The notes beneath the pieces are model-generated. The model was not told the DNA's origin. It worked only from the letters and a program-made list of their open reading frames with translations, and did not search any database. Source: Amphiura filiformis (lineage: Eukaryota > Echinodermata > Ophiuroidea > Amphilepidida > Amphiuridae). Taken from it: a stretch of 64,000 nt of DNA. Positions 1-11,082 of this stretch are shown here, piece by piece; within the stretch, counting starts at the first letter, position 1; each line of letters opens with the position of its first letter. The position numbers and the translations under genes were made by a program. The stretch is from the NCBI RefSeq assembly GCF_039555335.1, contig NC_092640.1, positions 39,786,295 through 39,850,294 on the forward strand, written 5' to 3'.

Positions 1-207
1 GTGACATTTTCAATTGTGAACAGAATATTTCATTATTACAAACAGTTTGCTTGTCAAAAATATAAGCTTTAAGCACTTCTAACACATATATTTTGTGAGA
101 TTCTATTGAATTGAGCAATGCTTAAATGTTTTTCCTGACCCTTTATATTTTTGACAAGCAAAATGTTTATAATACTGAAATATTCCGTTCACAATTGAAA
201 ATGTCAC
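1..207. repeat. Foldback repeat cut by the left window edge
   Basis: Bases 1-64 and about 145-207 are imperfect reverse complements; GTGACATTTTCAATTGTGAAC pairs with the mirrored end near 187-207. The hairpin may extend left of the window. It looks like a small non-autonomous DNA element. Confidence 0.7.
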
Positions 208-362
208 ATCCGCTTCTGTAAATTGTATACAAAACTGTCCCCTAAAGACAATCAACAAAGCCATGAAATAATCATATGTGACATGTATGAAATAATAAAC
301 CTATTTTAGAAAGTCAAATATCATGTTGTTTAAGTATTTTGACCTAAAAACTACTAATTTTG

Positions 363-1662
363 AGGATGTGACATGTGAACGGAAATTGAAGCTTTTTGAG
401 TCCCCTGTCACAATTAAAGAAGGCATACTGAATTAAAGATTTGTTGTGCCTTTTGATCCCCCACAAACCTGTAATGAAATAACTTGAAACTGGCATCCTA
501 GTCCCATTCCTGTCTTAGTTCTTTGAAGAAACTATTTTGGATGTGACAGGTACCATGGATGTGACACATGTGAACGGAAACTTTGAAATGACATCTGTAA
601 GCTAAGTTGATGAAGGAGTTTTCATTAAATGGTGTCATTAGATAGCTTGTAGCAGGAGATTTTTAAAAATCAAGGAGAAAAAATTCTGCCACTTATTTGT
701 TAATAAATTATACTGTTTGGAAAATTAATCGGATGTGACAAAACTGTGAACGGAATTTGTTGGCAAAAATTCAAAATATCTCTGTATCTACATATTAAAG
801 GGGGTAACCCTATTGGTTTTGGATATGGATTGTCTTTAAAATTACATAATAATATCAAATATCGCCTCCTTTATGCTGCTTTGTGAAAAAAAACGAGAGC
901 ATTTTCAGCGTAAATGTGAATAAATAGCCAAATTTGCAATCCAATACCTTGGTATACGTGAATTGCATTCTGGGTAGGCAATGACGAATGCTGACATGCT
1001 GTACAATGCCCGCCCGTATTGAACGGAAATTTTTTGTTTTTAACACTTTTTGGTAAAATATAAAAAAAAAAGGAAACAAAATATATTTCCCTTGCAATAT
1101 GTACATTTCAAATGAATATAAAAAAGTTTGGGTAAAATGGAGAGGAAAAACCCTTCCGAGACCGGGTTTTGAACCGGTACCTCTCGGTAAAAAACAAACG
1201 CTAGTCAATTGAGCTATTTAGCACACCACGCTTACCGTTGCCGTTTTCATAACTATATACGGCGCACCGCCTTGCGGTGACTGATATTTCGCTTCATAAT
1301 TCCTCCCAGAATTCCAAAGTATTTACCATTGTTTACAAACTGGTATACCTGTAAAACCGCTGTGATTCATGATTTCTCCGAAATACATCGACTTGGAGCG
1401 TCAAATTTCAGGATAGTAATGAGAAAAATAGTATCTATTATGTGATACCAAAACCTCATCAACAATGAAAAAAAAAATCAGGGGTTGATGCTGTCGATCG
1501 GGTTACGGACCTTTAAGAGCAACAAGTGTAATTTGTTCAACAAATAGTAACAAGACTCTGAACTTTACTAAAACACACTAGTTTGCCATTCATGTAAATT
1601 ATTAGTTGATCTATTCCACATTGAATAAGGTACATAGATGTGAACGGAAAATGTCACATCCG
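363..1662. repeat. Dispersed paired motif GATGTGACA / GTGAACGGAA
   Basis: The two short words GATGTGACA and GTGAACGGAA occur as neighbouring pairs at about 364-386, 539-580, 730-756 and, inverted, 1637-1662. The same pair forms the ends of the foldback at 1-207. The DNA between copies is AT-rich and non-coding. The arrangement resembles the subterminal repeats of a DNA transposon, but no transposase is visible. Confidence 0.55.
1155..1232 (-). repeat. tRNA-like SINE head (A and B box)
   Basis: Read on the minus strand, TAGCTCAATTGACTAGCG resembles an RNA polymerase III A box. GGTTCAAAACCCGG, at about 1161-1178 on the plus strand, resembles a B box. The anticodon arm is poor, so a tRNA-derived SINE head or tRNA pseudogene is more likely than a working tRNA. 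Confidence 0.5.
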
Positions 1663-2462
1663 AATTCAGAAATTTAAATGGTTCTCATGCTAGTTTAACT
1701 GACAACTACTACTTTGTTCATGTATGGCTGTATAGTGCAACTTGTTCACTACATAAAAACAACAAAAGCAGCTGGTAGGCTCAATATAGTTAAAAGTGGC
1801 AGCATTGGAAAATAAATGTCTGTTTCCAGGTTGCTAGTAAAATGTGGTTTTTGACCACTTCTTACCCCTGTGCGCCCTGACAGATAAAAGCAGAAAGGCC
1901 GATTAAGCTAGTGGAGGTAGGCCATACAGAGACAATGAAAAATCACCAACAGTCAATTCTGTAACCCCATTATTTTTTACACACCAGGCCAGATATGTTG
2001 AAAATCAAAAAGTGGCGCCTAATCGTGAAATGGGCCTAATACAAACCAAATCTTGCCATGCCATCGGCATCATAGGCGTAGCGTATATCCTGGGGGGATC
2101 GGAGGGGGGATAAATCCCCCAGTATTTTGCCAGGGGGGGTGGTCCATTCTCTTGGTCGGGCTGACGTCGCAAAGGGAAATAGCCTTGTAAAACCAGTGTG
2201 CGCATGTGCAGTTCCCCTTTCTCGAGCTGGTTGCTATGACGAAGGGGACAATGTTCCCGGATGTCCGACCGAGTGAATACAATCATTCCACTTGTACATG
2301 GGTTTCTGACCAAATTAACCTCATATTTGGCCATTTTAGCCCCCAAAGACTGCCAATTTTTGCACGCTTCGGGATGCCATCGTGCTTTTCACTAGTGATA
2401 ACGGACCGGGACACCCTAAAGGATACGACAGTCGAGTCCAGTAGATGGTCTGAAGTTATAGG
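1663..2462. other. Non-coding stretch, no gene recognised
   Basis: No convincing exon. A G-run-rich patch at about 2090-2145 (GGCGTAGC followed by G tracts) resembles a common DNA-transposon terminus. Overlapping open frames at 2206-2613 look fortuitous. The untranslated first exon of the downstream SR gene could lie anywhere between here and 4558. Confidence 0.4.
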
Positions 2463-2779
2463 CCTACCCAGCAAACACAAAATGTTTTTTTTTAACCTCA
2501 AACGAGTGTTGGTTAAATTGATTATTGTTATAATAACATTTAGGCCCACAAATGTCGGGTTACCAATAGTAGGCCTAAAGGTTAGGAAAACGTTTCTAAA
2601 TCGTTTCATATGAAACGCACTACAACAAAAAATTTTAAAAACATCAAAATATTACTGTATATTATTTTGACAACATTGTTGCAACTTAGAATGTTTGGCA
2701 GCAAGTGTTCTTCTATGTTTTTTATTAAAACGTTTTTTCCGACGTTTTGTGTAAAGCATTTTATGATTACTGGGTAGAC
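2463..2779. mobile_element. MITE, CCCAGCAAACA family (copy 1)
   Basis: The left end TACCCAGCAAACACAAAATG is mirrored by an inverted end at about 2750-2779 (ACTGGGTAG). The interior carries the AATGTCGGGTTA and AACGTTTT words also found in the copy at 13086-13435. It has no coding capacity, so it is a non-autonomous DNA element. Confidence 0.75.
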
Positions 2780-3138
2780 CTACGTGCACTGAATTCGCAA
2801 TGACTATGATATAGACATTAGACAATACCATCAAAACTATTCAGTTTCCATAGGCAACCCATGGCCCGTTTCACAAAGATTACAACTTTGCTTTAACGAC
2901 TGACCAAAAAGGGGATTTATTAAACATGTTAAAAAATACCCTTTTTATGCAGATCTCGGTTACAAATCGAGATGAATTCTCGTCATCAATTGTGATAGCT
3001 GTAAATTCCTCACTTTGTGTAACTTGTTAACTCTTTGGCCCAAATAATATTGACAAAACCTTGAATGGGTTTCTTTCTTACACCCGTTTATGACCAAATT
3101 CTATTCATGCTCTTCTTAGGACCCATGGTCGAAGTATC

Positions 3139-3702
3139 ATATAGGCTTACTCAGGGTTTGAATTCGTTTAAAAATTTTGCGTAGCAGTTTTTGGCTAATT
3201 CCTCATAATCAAGATACTTCCATTATACTAAAGCACTATAAAAAGTGCTATACAAATGCAAAATTGGGTAGCAGTTACTTCAAAATATGGAGCAAACTTG
3301 CGATTTTTAAATTTTTTTTTGCGGATTTGGAGAGTCCCTGGACCTAACATCAAGTGCTACCATCATTAAAAAAAATTTAAAAAAAAAAAAAAAATTGGAA
3401 AAAAATACAAAAAAATTCAAGTTTAAATCCAAAAGAGACCAATTTGTAACTTGTGTTCACTTCAAAATCTATCTAAGATATAGACTTTTGTACAAAACCA
3501 ATGCATTTTTGTATCTTCAATAGACTATGCAGTGAACACAAGTTACAAATCGGTCCCATTTGGATACAAACTTGTAATTTTTTTGTATCTTTTTCCAATT
3601 TTTTAAAATCAACCACAAATGATTGCAGTACTTCACTCTAGGTCAAGGGACTCTCTAAATCCGCAAAATATTTTTTTTTAAACGCAATTTTTTATTTTTT
3701 TT

Positions 3703-3737
<35 letters not shown>

Positions 3738-4100
3738 TTCAAATTTTTTTTTTAATGATGGTAGCACTTGATGTTAGGCCCAGGGACTCTCCAAACCCGC
3801 GAAAAAAAAATTAAAAATCGCAAAAAAAAAAAAAAAAAAAAATGGCGGGAAATCGCGGATTTTTGCGTTTTTGGAAAATCGGGGTGCGCTTTTTTTCCTC
3901 CAAAATCGCGTATTCTTAGCAGGCCTAATATAGGCTTACTCGGGGTTTGAATTCGTTTAAAAATTTTGCGTAGCAGTTTTTGGCTAATTCCTCATAATCA
4001 AGATACTTCCATTATACTAAAGCACTATAAAAAGTGCTATACAAATGCAAAATTGGGTAGCAGTTACTTCAAAATATGGAGCAAACTGCTATGCGATACA
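3139..4100. repeat. Direct repeats flanking nested inverted repeats with A/T tracts
   Basis: About 160 bp at 3150-3300 is repeated almost exactly in the same orientation at 3929-4088. Between them, about 3323-3375 (containing GGAGAGTCCCTGG) is mirrored at 3750-3803. Inside that, about 3418-3500 (containing GTAACTTGTGTTCACT) is mirrored at 3530-3580. Long poly-A and poly-T runs lie in the arms. This is a compound foldback element, or one element inserted in another. Confidence 0.7.
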
Positions 4101-4558
4101 GCCGAATTCAAACCCGGGGCCTACTGAACTAATAAAAATACTAATGATGTCATAAAGTTGTAAGGCCTATGCCGTACGGTATATATTAAAATGATATCAT
4201 GACACCAACCATGTTGGTCGAAGCAGTCTAAATCAATATTATATATTATTGAAAAATAACACTTTGATGTTTTGCACAAGTTCAGTCTACAAATCATGTA
4301 CTTTGAAAACTTGCTTGATTTATTTTTGTTAATGAGTTGCTGTGAAAGTTCGCAATAGTTTAAAGACCCATCCAGTTGACCAGGCAAACTTACAAGGGCA
4401 ACCCAATTATGTAGGCTTAAAATATTATCAAGTCAATGTTCACCTCTATACTACCAAACTTTACACAGCTCCCAACTTGATGTGTTTTCCAGATATTTGG
4501 GGCGGCCTTTAAAATAGTTGCTATTAACTTTAAATTTGTTTATTTTTATTATTTGCAG
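4101..4558. other. Intronic sequence ahead of the first coding exon of the SR gene
   Basis: AT-rich and non-coding. It ends in a T-rich tract and TTTGCAG at 4553-4558, a good splice acceptor, so the SR gene must have at least one upstream untranslated exon. Confidence 0.6.
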
Positions 4559-4582
4559 GAAAACAGAAATCAAACTTCGGCA

Positions 4583-4803
4583 ATGTCGTCCCGTGGATAC
4601 TACAAGGATTCCGGTCCCCTGGAATGCAAAGTCTACGTAGGTGATCTGGGTTCGGGAGCCAGTCGTAACGACATCGAGGATGCCTTCCGTGAATATGGAG
4701 AACTGAAAAACGTGTGGGTGGCCAGAAACCCACCAGGTTTTGCATTTGTTGAATTTGAGGATGCAAGAGATGCGAAGGAGGCGTGTGATGCTATGGATGG
4801 AAG
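4583..4803 (+). CDS. SRSF7-like: SR factor coding exon 1: RRM
   Basis: The transcribed exon begins at 4559, after the acceptor TTTGCAG. The ATG lies 24 bases in. It encodes 73 residues plus two bases (phase 2), covering almost the whole RRM up to ACDAMDG, and ends at the donor GGAAG|GTACATG. Confidence 0.93.
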
Positions 4804-7800
4804 GTACATGTATTTAAACTTCTGGTGTTAAAAGTTATACATGTAGATACCGTATCTAGAAACTTTAATGGGCACCAAATGATTCTGGTGGACAAATTAA
4901 AGACATGTGATCCAAAATATAATGATTGTAAAATTGGATGCTTGCTTTACTCCCAATATATATTCAGGGGTGTGAAATCTCCTCTTTTAAAGGTCCAAAG
5001 TCGTTGGCCTGGTCAACTGGCAGGTTTGTGCAGGAACTAAATACCAACAATTACTAAATGTTTATACTAGGAGTTGGGCAGGTAACCTTGCCCTTACATA
5101 TATCACAATGTTCTTTTAGGGCTCATATTGAAATACCCTACCATGTTTTCACACAGAAAGAAGGCAGGATTCCCCTCGCTAAGCGCGCCTCAGGAAAGCT
5201 CAGTCATAAAACGGATGGATTATATGCATCAGTGATACACCCTGCCCAGGATTTTAACAAAAGAAGGCCTAGCACAGGAAAGCTGCAGGATGGCGCACAC
5301 CTTCCTGTGTAAGGGAATTTCAATATGAGCCCTTAGATGGTCAAGACCTGGGCGAGTTGGGCACTTTTATTATCATGTTATGCCGTAAAATGCTGAGCTT
5401 GTGTTACACTTTATGAAAATATCCAGATGTGCTGTTAACCCTTTAAACTGAATTCCTCTTTTTTGGAAATTTCTTTGAGGCAAAATTTTAGCTTTTTCTT
5501 TCATTTGCAGCCCATTTTGAGCATATTTCAGTGCTTTTCCTCTTTTTTGAACAAAGTTCCTCATTTTTCAATAGAGGTCACTGACACCCCTGATATATTG
5601 GTCTCGCTATGAGTTTTATATAAGGTCCAATATTTTTATTGTAGTTGCGCCGGCAACCACTACTCAAAATATTGGACCTGCCTGTCGTCTATCACACGGT
5701 AGAGGATAGTAAAACCAAAAATTCCTATCGTTTATTACGCAATTCAGTCACAGGGCATCAACAATTTCATTTGAGCTGCACATTACATACATGTATTTAA
5801 CTGAGATGATTGTGCATTTTTTTTTCACTTGCATTTCAGACGTCTCTGTGGCAGACGAATTAAAGTAGAAATGTCCTCAGGAGAAACGCGCCGTGGTGGA
5901 GGTAGAGGTGGCGGCTATGGCCGGGGTCCTCCACCTCGCAGAACGGATGAACGTTGTTACGAGTGTGGAGAGAGTGGCCATTATGCCCGGGACTGCCATA
6001 ACTCCAGGGGTCATCATCTCATGACCGTCGAGGTGGTGGTTATAGACGAAGGTAAGAATGCAGATTTGTTGATTTAAATGATTATATAAGGCCAGATTTG
6101 TTTGTACCTGAAAGGATATTTCCCATTTATTTAAAAAAGTTTCGACTAGTGCCATACATGTTAAAGATCAAAGCAATACATTTTTTTGACCAAATGAAAA
6201 AAAAAAATGCGACAGGAAACTTAGAAGGAATTAACTTTTAGCCCTACATTAAAGCCATATTATAACATTTGCTGAGGAGAACGCCCTCAAAAACATTTTA
6301 AATTCTGTTTTTTACACAATTGTAATGTACTTTAGTAAACAAAGATACTCTGCAAAAACAAGACTTTAGGTGCTGTAGTTTTGTCAAAATCCGCGATTTC
6401 GAATAAAACGATGGAACCGTCGTTTTATTATTACGATGGAAATATTAGTCGAACACGTATGCGATAACAGAGTACATACACGGCGTGCGGGACACACACA
6501 CACACACACCAGAGGGTCGTAACGCATTACAACCGCTGGAGTAACATGCATTGGCGCTAGTAGTAAATTCCAATTTTCTTTGCTTTGCCTCATTTGTTCG
6601 GCTCAAAATTAAATGGGGACATATCTGACATTAAAAGCTAATATTTTATGGAAAATAAATACCAATCTATTTTTACAGAAATGTTATAATAATAATATGG
6701 CTTTAATTTTGATTTTGGGCACTAAATGGACTAACGTTAACGAGGGAAGAGAGCCAATTAAGAAGATTATAGGACAGAGTCGATTTCATGTACCAGATTT
6801 TACAAATACCTGTCTATGGAAATCATTTTCTGCATTTTGTTCATTTTTAAAAGGATAGAGCTCTAAGACATCCATCCAGTACCGTAACCATTAGGTGATT
6901 GAAATTGAAAAAACAAACAAACAATGTCGATGCATTGTGTTTAAACATCAATTTATTGTCAGCTAATTTATTTGCAGCCCTAACAACTACTTACATTTGA
7001 GGGAGAAAAAAAAATTGTATTGCCCGTATACAAATCTAGCTCCAAAATTAGGTTCGTTCAAGTTTTAACTTTTTGTTTTTGATATTATTTGCTAGACAAT
7101 ATTAAAAAATGCAAATTGTACTAATGAAACGCGTTTCTGAAATACAAGTGCACTGTGAAGCCCTCATTACAAACAGGAAAAATATAATTGTCAAATTTTA
7201 TACCAAAAATGGAATTCAAATTGAATAAAGAAATGTGACTATTTTTCTGATTTTGGGCAAGTCGGAAAAGGGCAATACATTTTTTTGCCTTACTTTACTG
7301 CATGATTTACTTGTAACTAGGACTACTTACTAAAAACAACTATATAGTCCTGTAGTCCACTAGTAGTATAGTATGTGTATACGTACCACGAGGGTCATGA
7401 ATTGGTTCAAATTTTTTATCATTTTTTTACTCCCAATTTTTTCAGGGCCAGCCTCTTTCGTCATGTTTGTTTCACCCTATGGCCACTGGGCACAACCTAG
7501 CTCTGCATGAAACATAATACATGACAATTACATTGCAGCCATGACGATCATGTAATCCTCATGGTTGATGATGCACTGTCATGGTGACATGCGCGACGGC
7601 AAACCTTCCCATCAGGCATCACATTTCCCATAATGCTCAGCGGGCTGACATACACACGTAACACACACCATACTATCTCATCCAGACCGAGAACTGTTTT
7701 GGTAGCTGCCACGTGTGACTACGTCCAACCTCAAATTGTCAGCGATTTTACCAAGCAGCTGTGATGAACGAACGTTGTTGCTCGGTGTGATTTGCGATTT

Positions 7801-9773
7801 TAGTCAGCGTTTAAAAGAAACCAAAAAGAATTACAGAAATTATCCGGGTGAACACAATGCTGACATTGGCTTCAACACAATGTAGACAGTTCTTCGCAAA
7901 TAATTCGCTAGACATGATCAGTCTGGCAACATAATCCTCTAATCAACTAGGCAACTGGCAACACCTGAAACCTCTAGGCAACTAGTCAGTACCACTAGGC
8001 AACTAGTCAATTCCACTAGGCAACTGGCAACACCTCAACTTGTCACATGTTTTCAACTCAACTGTCTAGCTCAAAAACCTCCTCGTAGGCATCGGCTGCC
8101 AACTAGGGGACCCCAACCACCAGCCTCACCTCGGCGGCACAAGTTGCGTCGTCGGGGGCGGGGAAGCACCTGCTGACAGCCAGCCAGCCAGACCCTCTAG
8201 ACCACTAGCCTACACCTCCTCTAGCTTGGGTAAACTTAAGTTATCCTTACATCTTAATTGTAATTTCACAGCATAATAGTTTGTAATGTTTTGCATGGCA
8301 GCAATATATTATTACGATGTGAACACGATGAGAGGAGATCAAAATGAGGATAGTGGTGTTGTAAAAGTCAGTAAAGTTTCCATCTTTTACATTGTTCCAC
8401 TTTGATCAGTTAGATTCAATATCAGCTCGTCAATGTTGACCAGAGATCGAATTACGAACCTTTAATGCTTATTGGTTTTCACCCTGTCCTGGAAAATGCT
8501 ACCAAAATAGCTACATGTAGGAGGCTGATTTTGTAAAGTCTTGATGTGTACATGAGAACACCTTGCCTAGATCACACATGTTTTGCAGGCTCAACCATTT
8601 ATTACAGTTTGTAGAAACCAAATACTTGTTATTATTAAAATATTTTAACCCTGATCAAAGTTCGGGAACAGTGTAAAATTGGAAACAAATGTTTTAAACT
8701 AGGGTTGCTGGTAGTACAGACAGAAATGTACGCAATGTAGTATAAACAGAAATGAATGAACTTCAAAACATTGAGACTCAAAAGTGTCTTAGAGATGAAA
8801 GCAGGTTTGATATTGAATACAACTTTGCAGGTTTAAATTTGACAGTGTATATGGTGAGTTTGGCTATTCAAATAGATCAGATTTACAAAACTGGCACAAT
8901 TGCAATTGTCTAATAATACTTAACAGTACAATTGGACAGTAAAAATTTCCCAGGCACTAGTGGTAAAGAGAGCATGCAAAGCTTTATGCAGCAAGGTGCT
9001 TAAATGCTAAGTACACTTTTACATATGTGTATGATGTGTGCCATGTTTACTAATACCATATTCTATTTCTATAGATCACGTTCCAGGAGCCGCTCTCGTT
9101 CGTATTCACCAAGGAGACGATACAGTCGCAGCAGGTCTCGCAGGTAAGTGGTTGAAGTGTATCTAACATCACTTTTAGAAGCGATATTGGATCCAGATGT
9201 AAACAGCATATTCACATTTGCTCTTCCGGGATGCATGCGATGCGATAAACATACTGTACTGCTTTTTGTTCTCCTCGGGTTTTGTGTTCTTTCATCAGAG
9301 GTCCTACAAAATGAGGGTCTGGTTTCAGTTCATGGGCAGGATCACTTCACCCTTCACACATTCTCCAAAATGTGTGAAAATTTCATGGTGTTCAGTGCTT
9401 GCATAATTCAGCCGAAATTGTCAGGTGGCCTGATCTCAAATGATAAAATTTTAATGTGACGGCAAATCAATAATTTGTAATAGCATGGATTGATGTTGAA
9501 GTCCATCTTACTGACTTTGGTGATAAAATATCACAGGCTCGCATGGTAGCGTTTTGGCAGGCCCACAGTTATTTTCGCAGGGTTTTAGCGAAATAGCCTG
9601 TCTTATTTTAAGCACTGATGTTAATTTGTGTTGTCAAAGCCTCACATTAAAAAAATAGGGTTTTTTAAAAATATATTGAGAGTATGGGGATAAGTACTGG
9701 AAGCTTCTTACTAATTACACACTTTGTCGTCTTCCTTTCCCTCTACAGCCGTTCAAGATCATCAAGAGACTAG
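4583..9773 (+). CDS. SRSF7-like: SR splicing factor, SRSF3/SRSF7 type (RRM + CCHC zinc knuckle + RS tail), four coding exons
   Basis: A nuclear pre-mRNA splicing regulator: SR proteins bind exonic enhancers through an RRM and recruit spliceosome parts through a phosphorylated RS region. Coding exons are 4583-4803, 5840-6051, 9075-9143 and 9749-9773, all with GT/AG borders. The RRM shows RNP2 KVYVGDLG and RNP1 [10 protein letters not shown] Gly/Arg linker follows, then a CCHC knuckle ([14 protein letters not shown]), then RS dipeptides. The knuckle points to SRSF7 or insect x16 rather than SRSF3. The start is the ATG at 4583 ([11 protein letters not shown]). The protein would be about 175 residues, shorter than human SRSF7 because the RS tail is short. 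The frame used by the knuckle and the frame used by the RS exons differ by one base; see the exon at 5840. Confidence 0.93.
5840..6051 (+). CDS. SRSF7-like: SR factor coding exon 2: RRM end, Gly/Arg linker, zinc knuckle; apparent frame break
   Basis: It opens in phase with [12 protein letters not shown], the last RRM strand, then [14 protein letters not shown] and the CCHC knuckle. After HNSRG the annotated frame reads [10 protein letters not shown], which is unlike an SR protein. The +1 frame reads [13 protein letters not shown] and joins in phase to the RS exon at 9075. One missing base in the GGGG run at 6007-6010 would explain this. It is either an assembly error or a real mutation. Donor GAAG|GTAAG at 6052. 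Confidence 0.88.
6249..6706. mobile_element. MITE with TTAA target sites, copy 1 (in SR gene intron)
   Basis: A 458-bp element bounded by TTAA. Its terminal inverted repeat is AGCCATATTATAACATTT at the left and the mirror image at 6680-6706. A CA microsatellite lies at 6495-6512. A second copy in opposite orientation occupies 50826-51261. The TTAA duplication suggests a piggyBac-mobilised MITE (inference). Confidence 0.85.
8070..8229 (+). promoter_or_regulatory. Candidate poison cassette exon of the SR gene
   Basis: Inside the 3-kb intron (6052-9074) a CG-richer block stands out from AT-rich flanks. A possible acceptor (TTTTCAACTCAACTGTCTAG) ends at 8069 and a donor (CTTGG|GTAAAC) lies at 8230. 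The enclosed 160 bases are not a multiple of three and hold stops in every useful frame. About a dozen CAAC words cluster at 7925-8120. Vertebrate SR genes commonly carry conserved poison exons that lower their own expression through nonsense-mediated decay, and SRSF3-type RRMs prefer CNNC motifs. The assignment here is inference. Confidence 0.5.
9075..9143 (+). CDS. SRSF7-like: SR factor coding exon 3: RS domain
   Basis: 69 bases between TTTCTATAG and CAG|GTAAGT. In the phase that continues to the last exon it reads [20 protein letters not shown], a typical RS domain. The other two frames do not fit. Confidence 0.92.
9749..9773 (+). CDS. SRSF7-like: SR factor final coding exon
   Basis: After the acceptor CTCTACAG, the exon adds SRSRSSRD and ends in TAG at 9771-9773. 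It starts with the single base that completes the serine codon begun in the previous exon. Confidence 0.9.
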
Positions 9774-11082
9774 ACGTGATAAGCCAGCTGTGTATATATG
9801 GACCACAAGCGATTGGTTTGTTTTGTAAGACCCGTGTGAATTTGTACAAACTCTGTATATACACCAGTTTTTCCTTTTGCCATTGTCCCTAGCAATTCAA
9901 GTTCATAAAATGCAAGTTGTATGCTAAAAGGGATAATACAGTCATTTAATTTCCGACACCCAAACGTAAAACCAATTAGAATATGCTTTCTTCGTATATA
10001 TATTCATATAAGTAACATAAAGCCTTACATGTGCCGTTTGTTCCATCATGCATTTAATATAGCACTGCATGCCCTCGTACGAAATTTTCCAGTATCCTTG
10101 TAATTCCTCTATATTGGTAATATCTTCCTTCGACATTTATGCAGTGCATGCATGATATCAACAAAAAAATGGCTATTTATAAAGAATTGTGCCAGTGATT
10201 TAAGTTCATAGAGATCATTTTTTAGGGAATCTCATTTGGAGACATTCTCTCTCCCACCAACAAATGAGGATGCTAGTTTCAAAATTAAGAGGATCAAGTC
10301 ACAAAATCATGGAAATGGAGATAGTGTCAGTTATGCTATAAGGAGGGGTTTTCTACACCCTCTGTGCAAATCCTTTTTGCATGGACATAACCACCTTCCA
10401 CTGATTAAAAACTACATGAGCATAACAACCTTTTTTACCATTTATCTCGAAATGCACACAATGCGACTTAATCCCCTTCTAGCCTCCTCAGTTTTAAGGT
10501 GAGATGTAGCACACATACATGTAACTATAGTAGACATTCTTTAAGTTTAAATAGACATAGCTGGTAATGTGGCAGAACTGGTAGTTGAACCATATATAAT
10601 TATAGTTTTGAACAATATAAACTGGGCCCAATTGCAGTTCTGCAACGGTGCCGGCGGTTTGGTTTAAATGTATTTGTAAAAGAAAATACCTATGCCTTGT
10701 TTCACCTTGAGTTTCATAGTGATGTAGACTGCATATTGCTGGTCTGTATCCTAATTTGTTAACTCGTTATCCTATTCCACAGAGTGTATACACATGCATA
10801 CAAAGGCGCTTTGTCAGCACGCTTGCAGTGCAATATGCGGATTTTGGGTTTCTCTGACAGGAAGTCAGTGTGACCAAAATTCAAGGTAATAGGCGTATTG
10901 CATAACAATAGATGCAGCTCGGAAGATAATCCATCTCCTTTGTTATGCAAAGCGCATATTGTATTAATTGTGGTAAGGAATTTCGGTCAAACTGACTTAT
11001 GGTATAAAAACCCAGGACACACGTATTGAGTTAAGACACTGCCGTGACTACCAAAGTTGAGGTGACACAAAGTATAGTATAA
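9774..11082 (+). other. Probable 3' UTR and downstream sequence of the SR gene
   Basis: No coding exon. A possible polyadenylation signal ATTAAA lies at 10404-10409. An AATAAA occurs only at 12001, beyond the next transposon. The 3' end of the transcript cannot be fixed from sequence alone. Confidence 0.5.

Noticed and set aside
1155-1232. Functional tRNA gene
   Set aside because: A and B box words are present, but the anticodon arm and acceptor pairing are poor; a SINE head is more likely.
5058-5312. 84-codon frame in the first SR intron
   Set aside because: It lies wholly within an intron whose flanking exons join in phase, and the sequence has no domain-like features.
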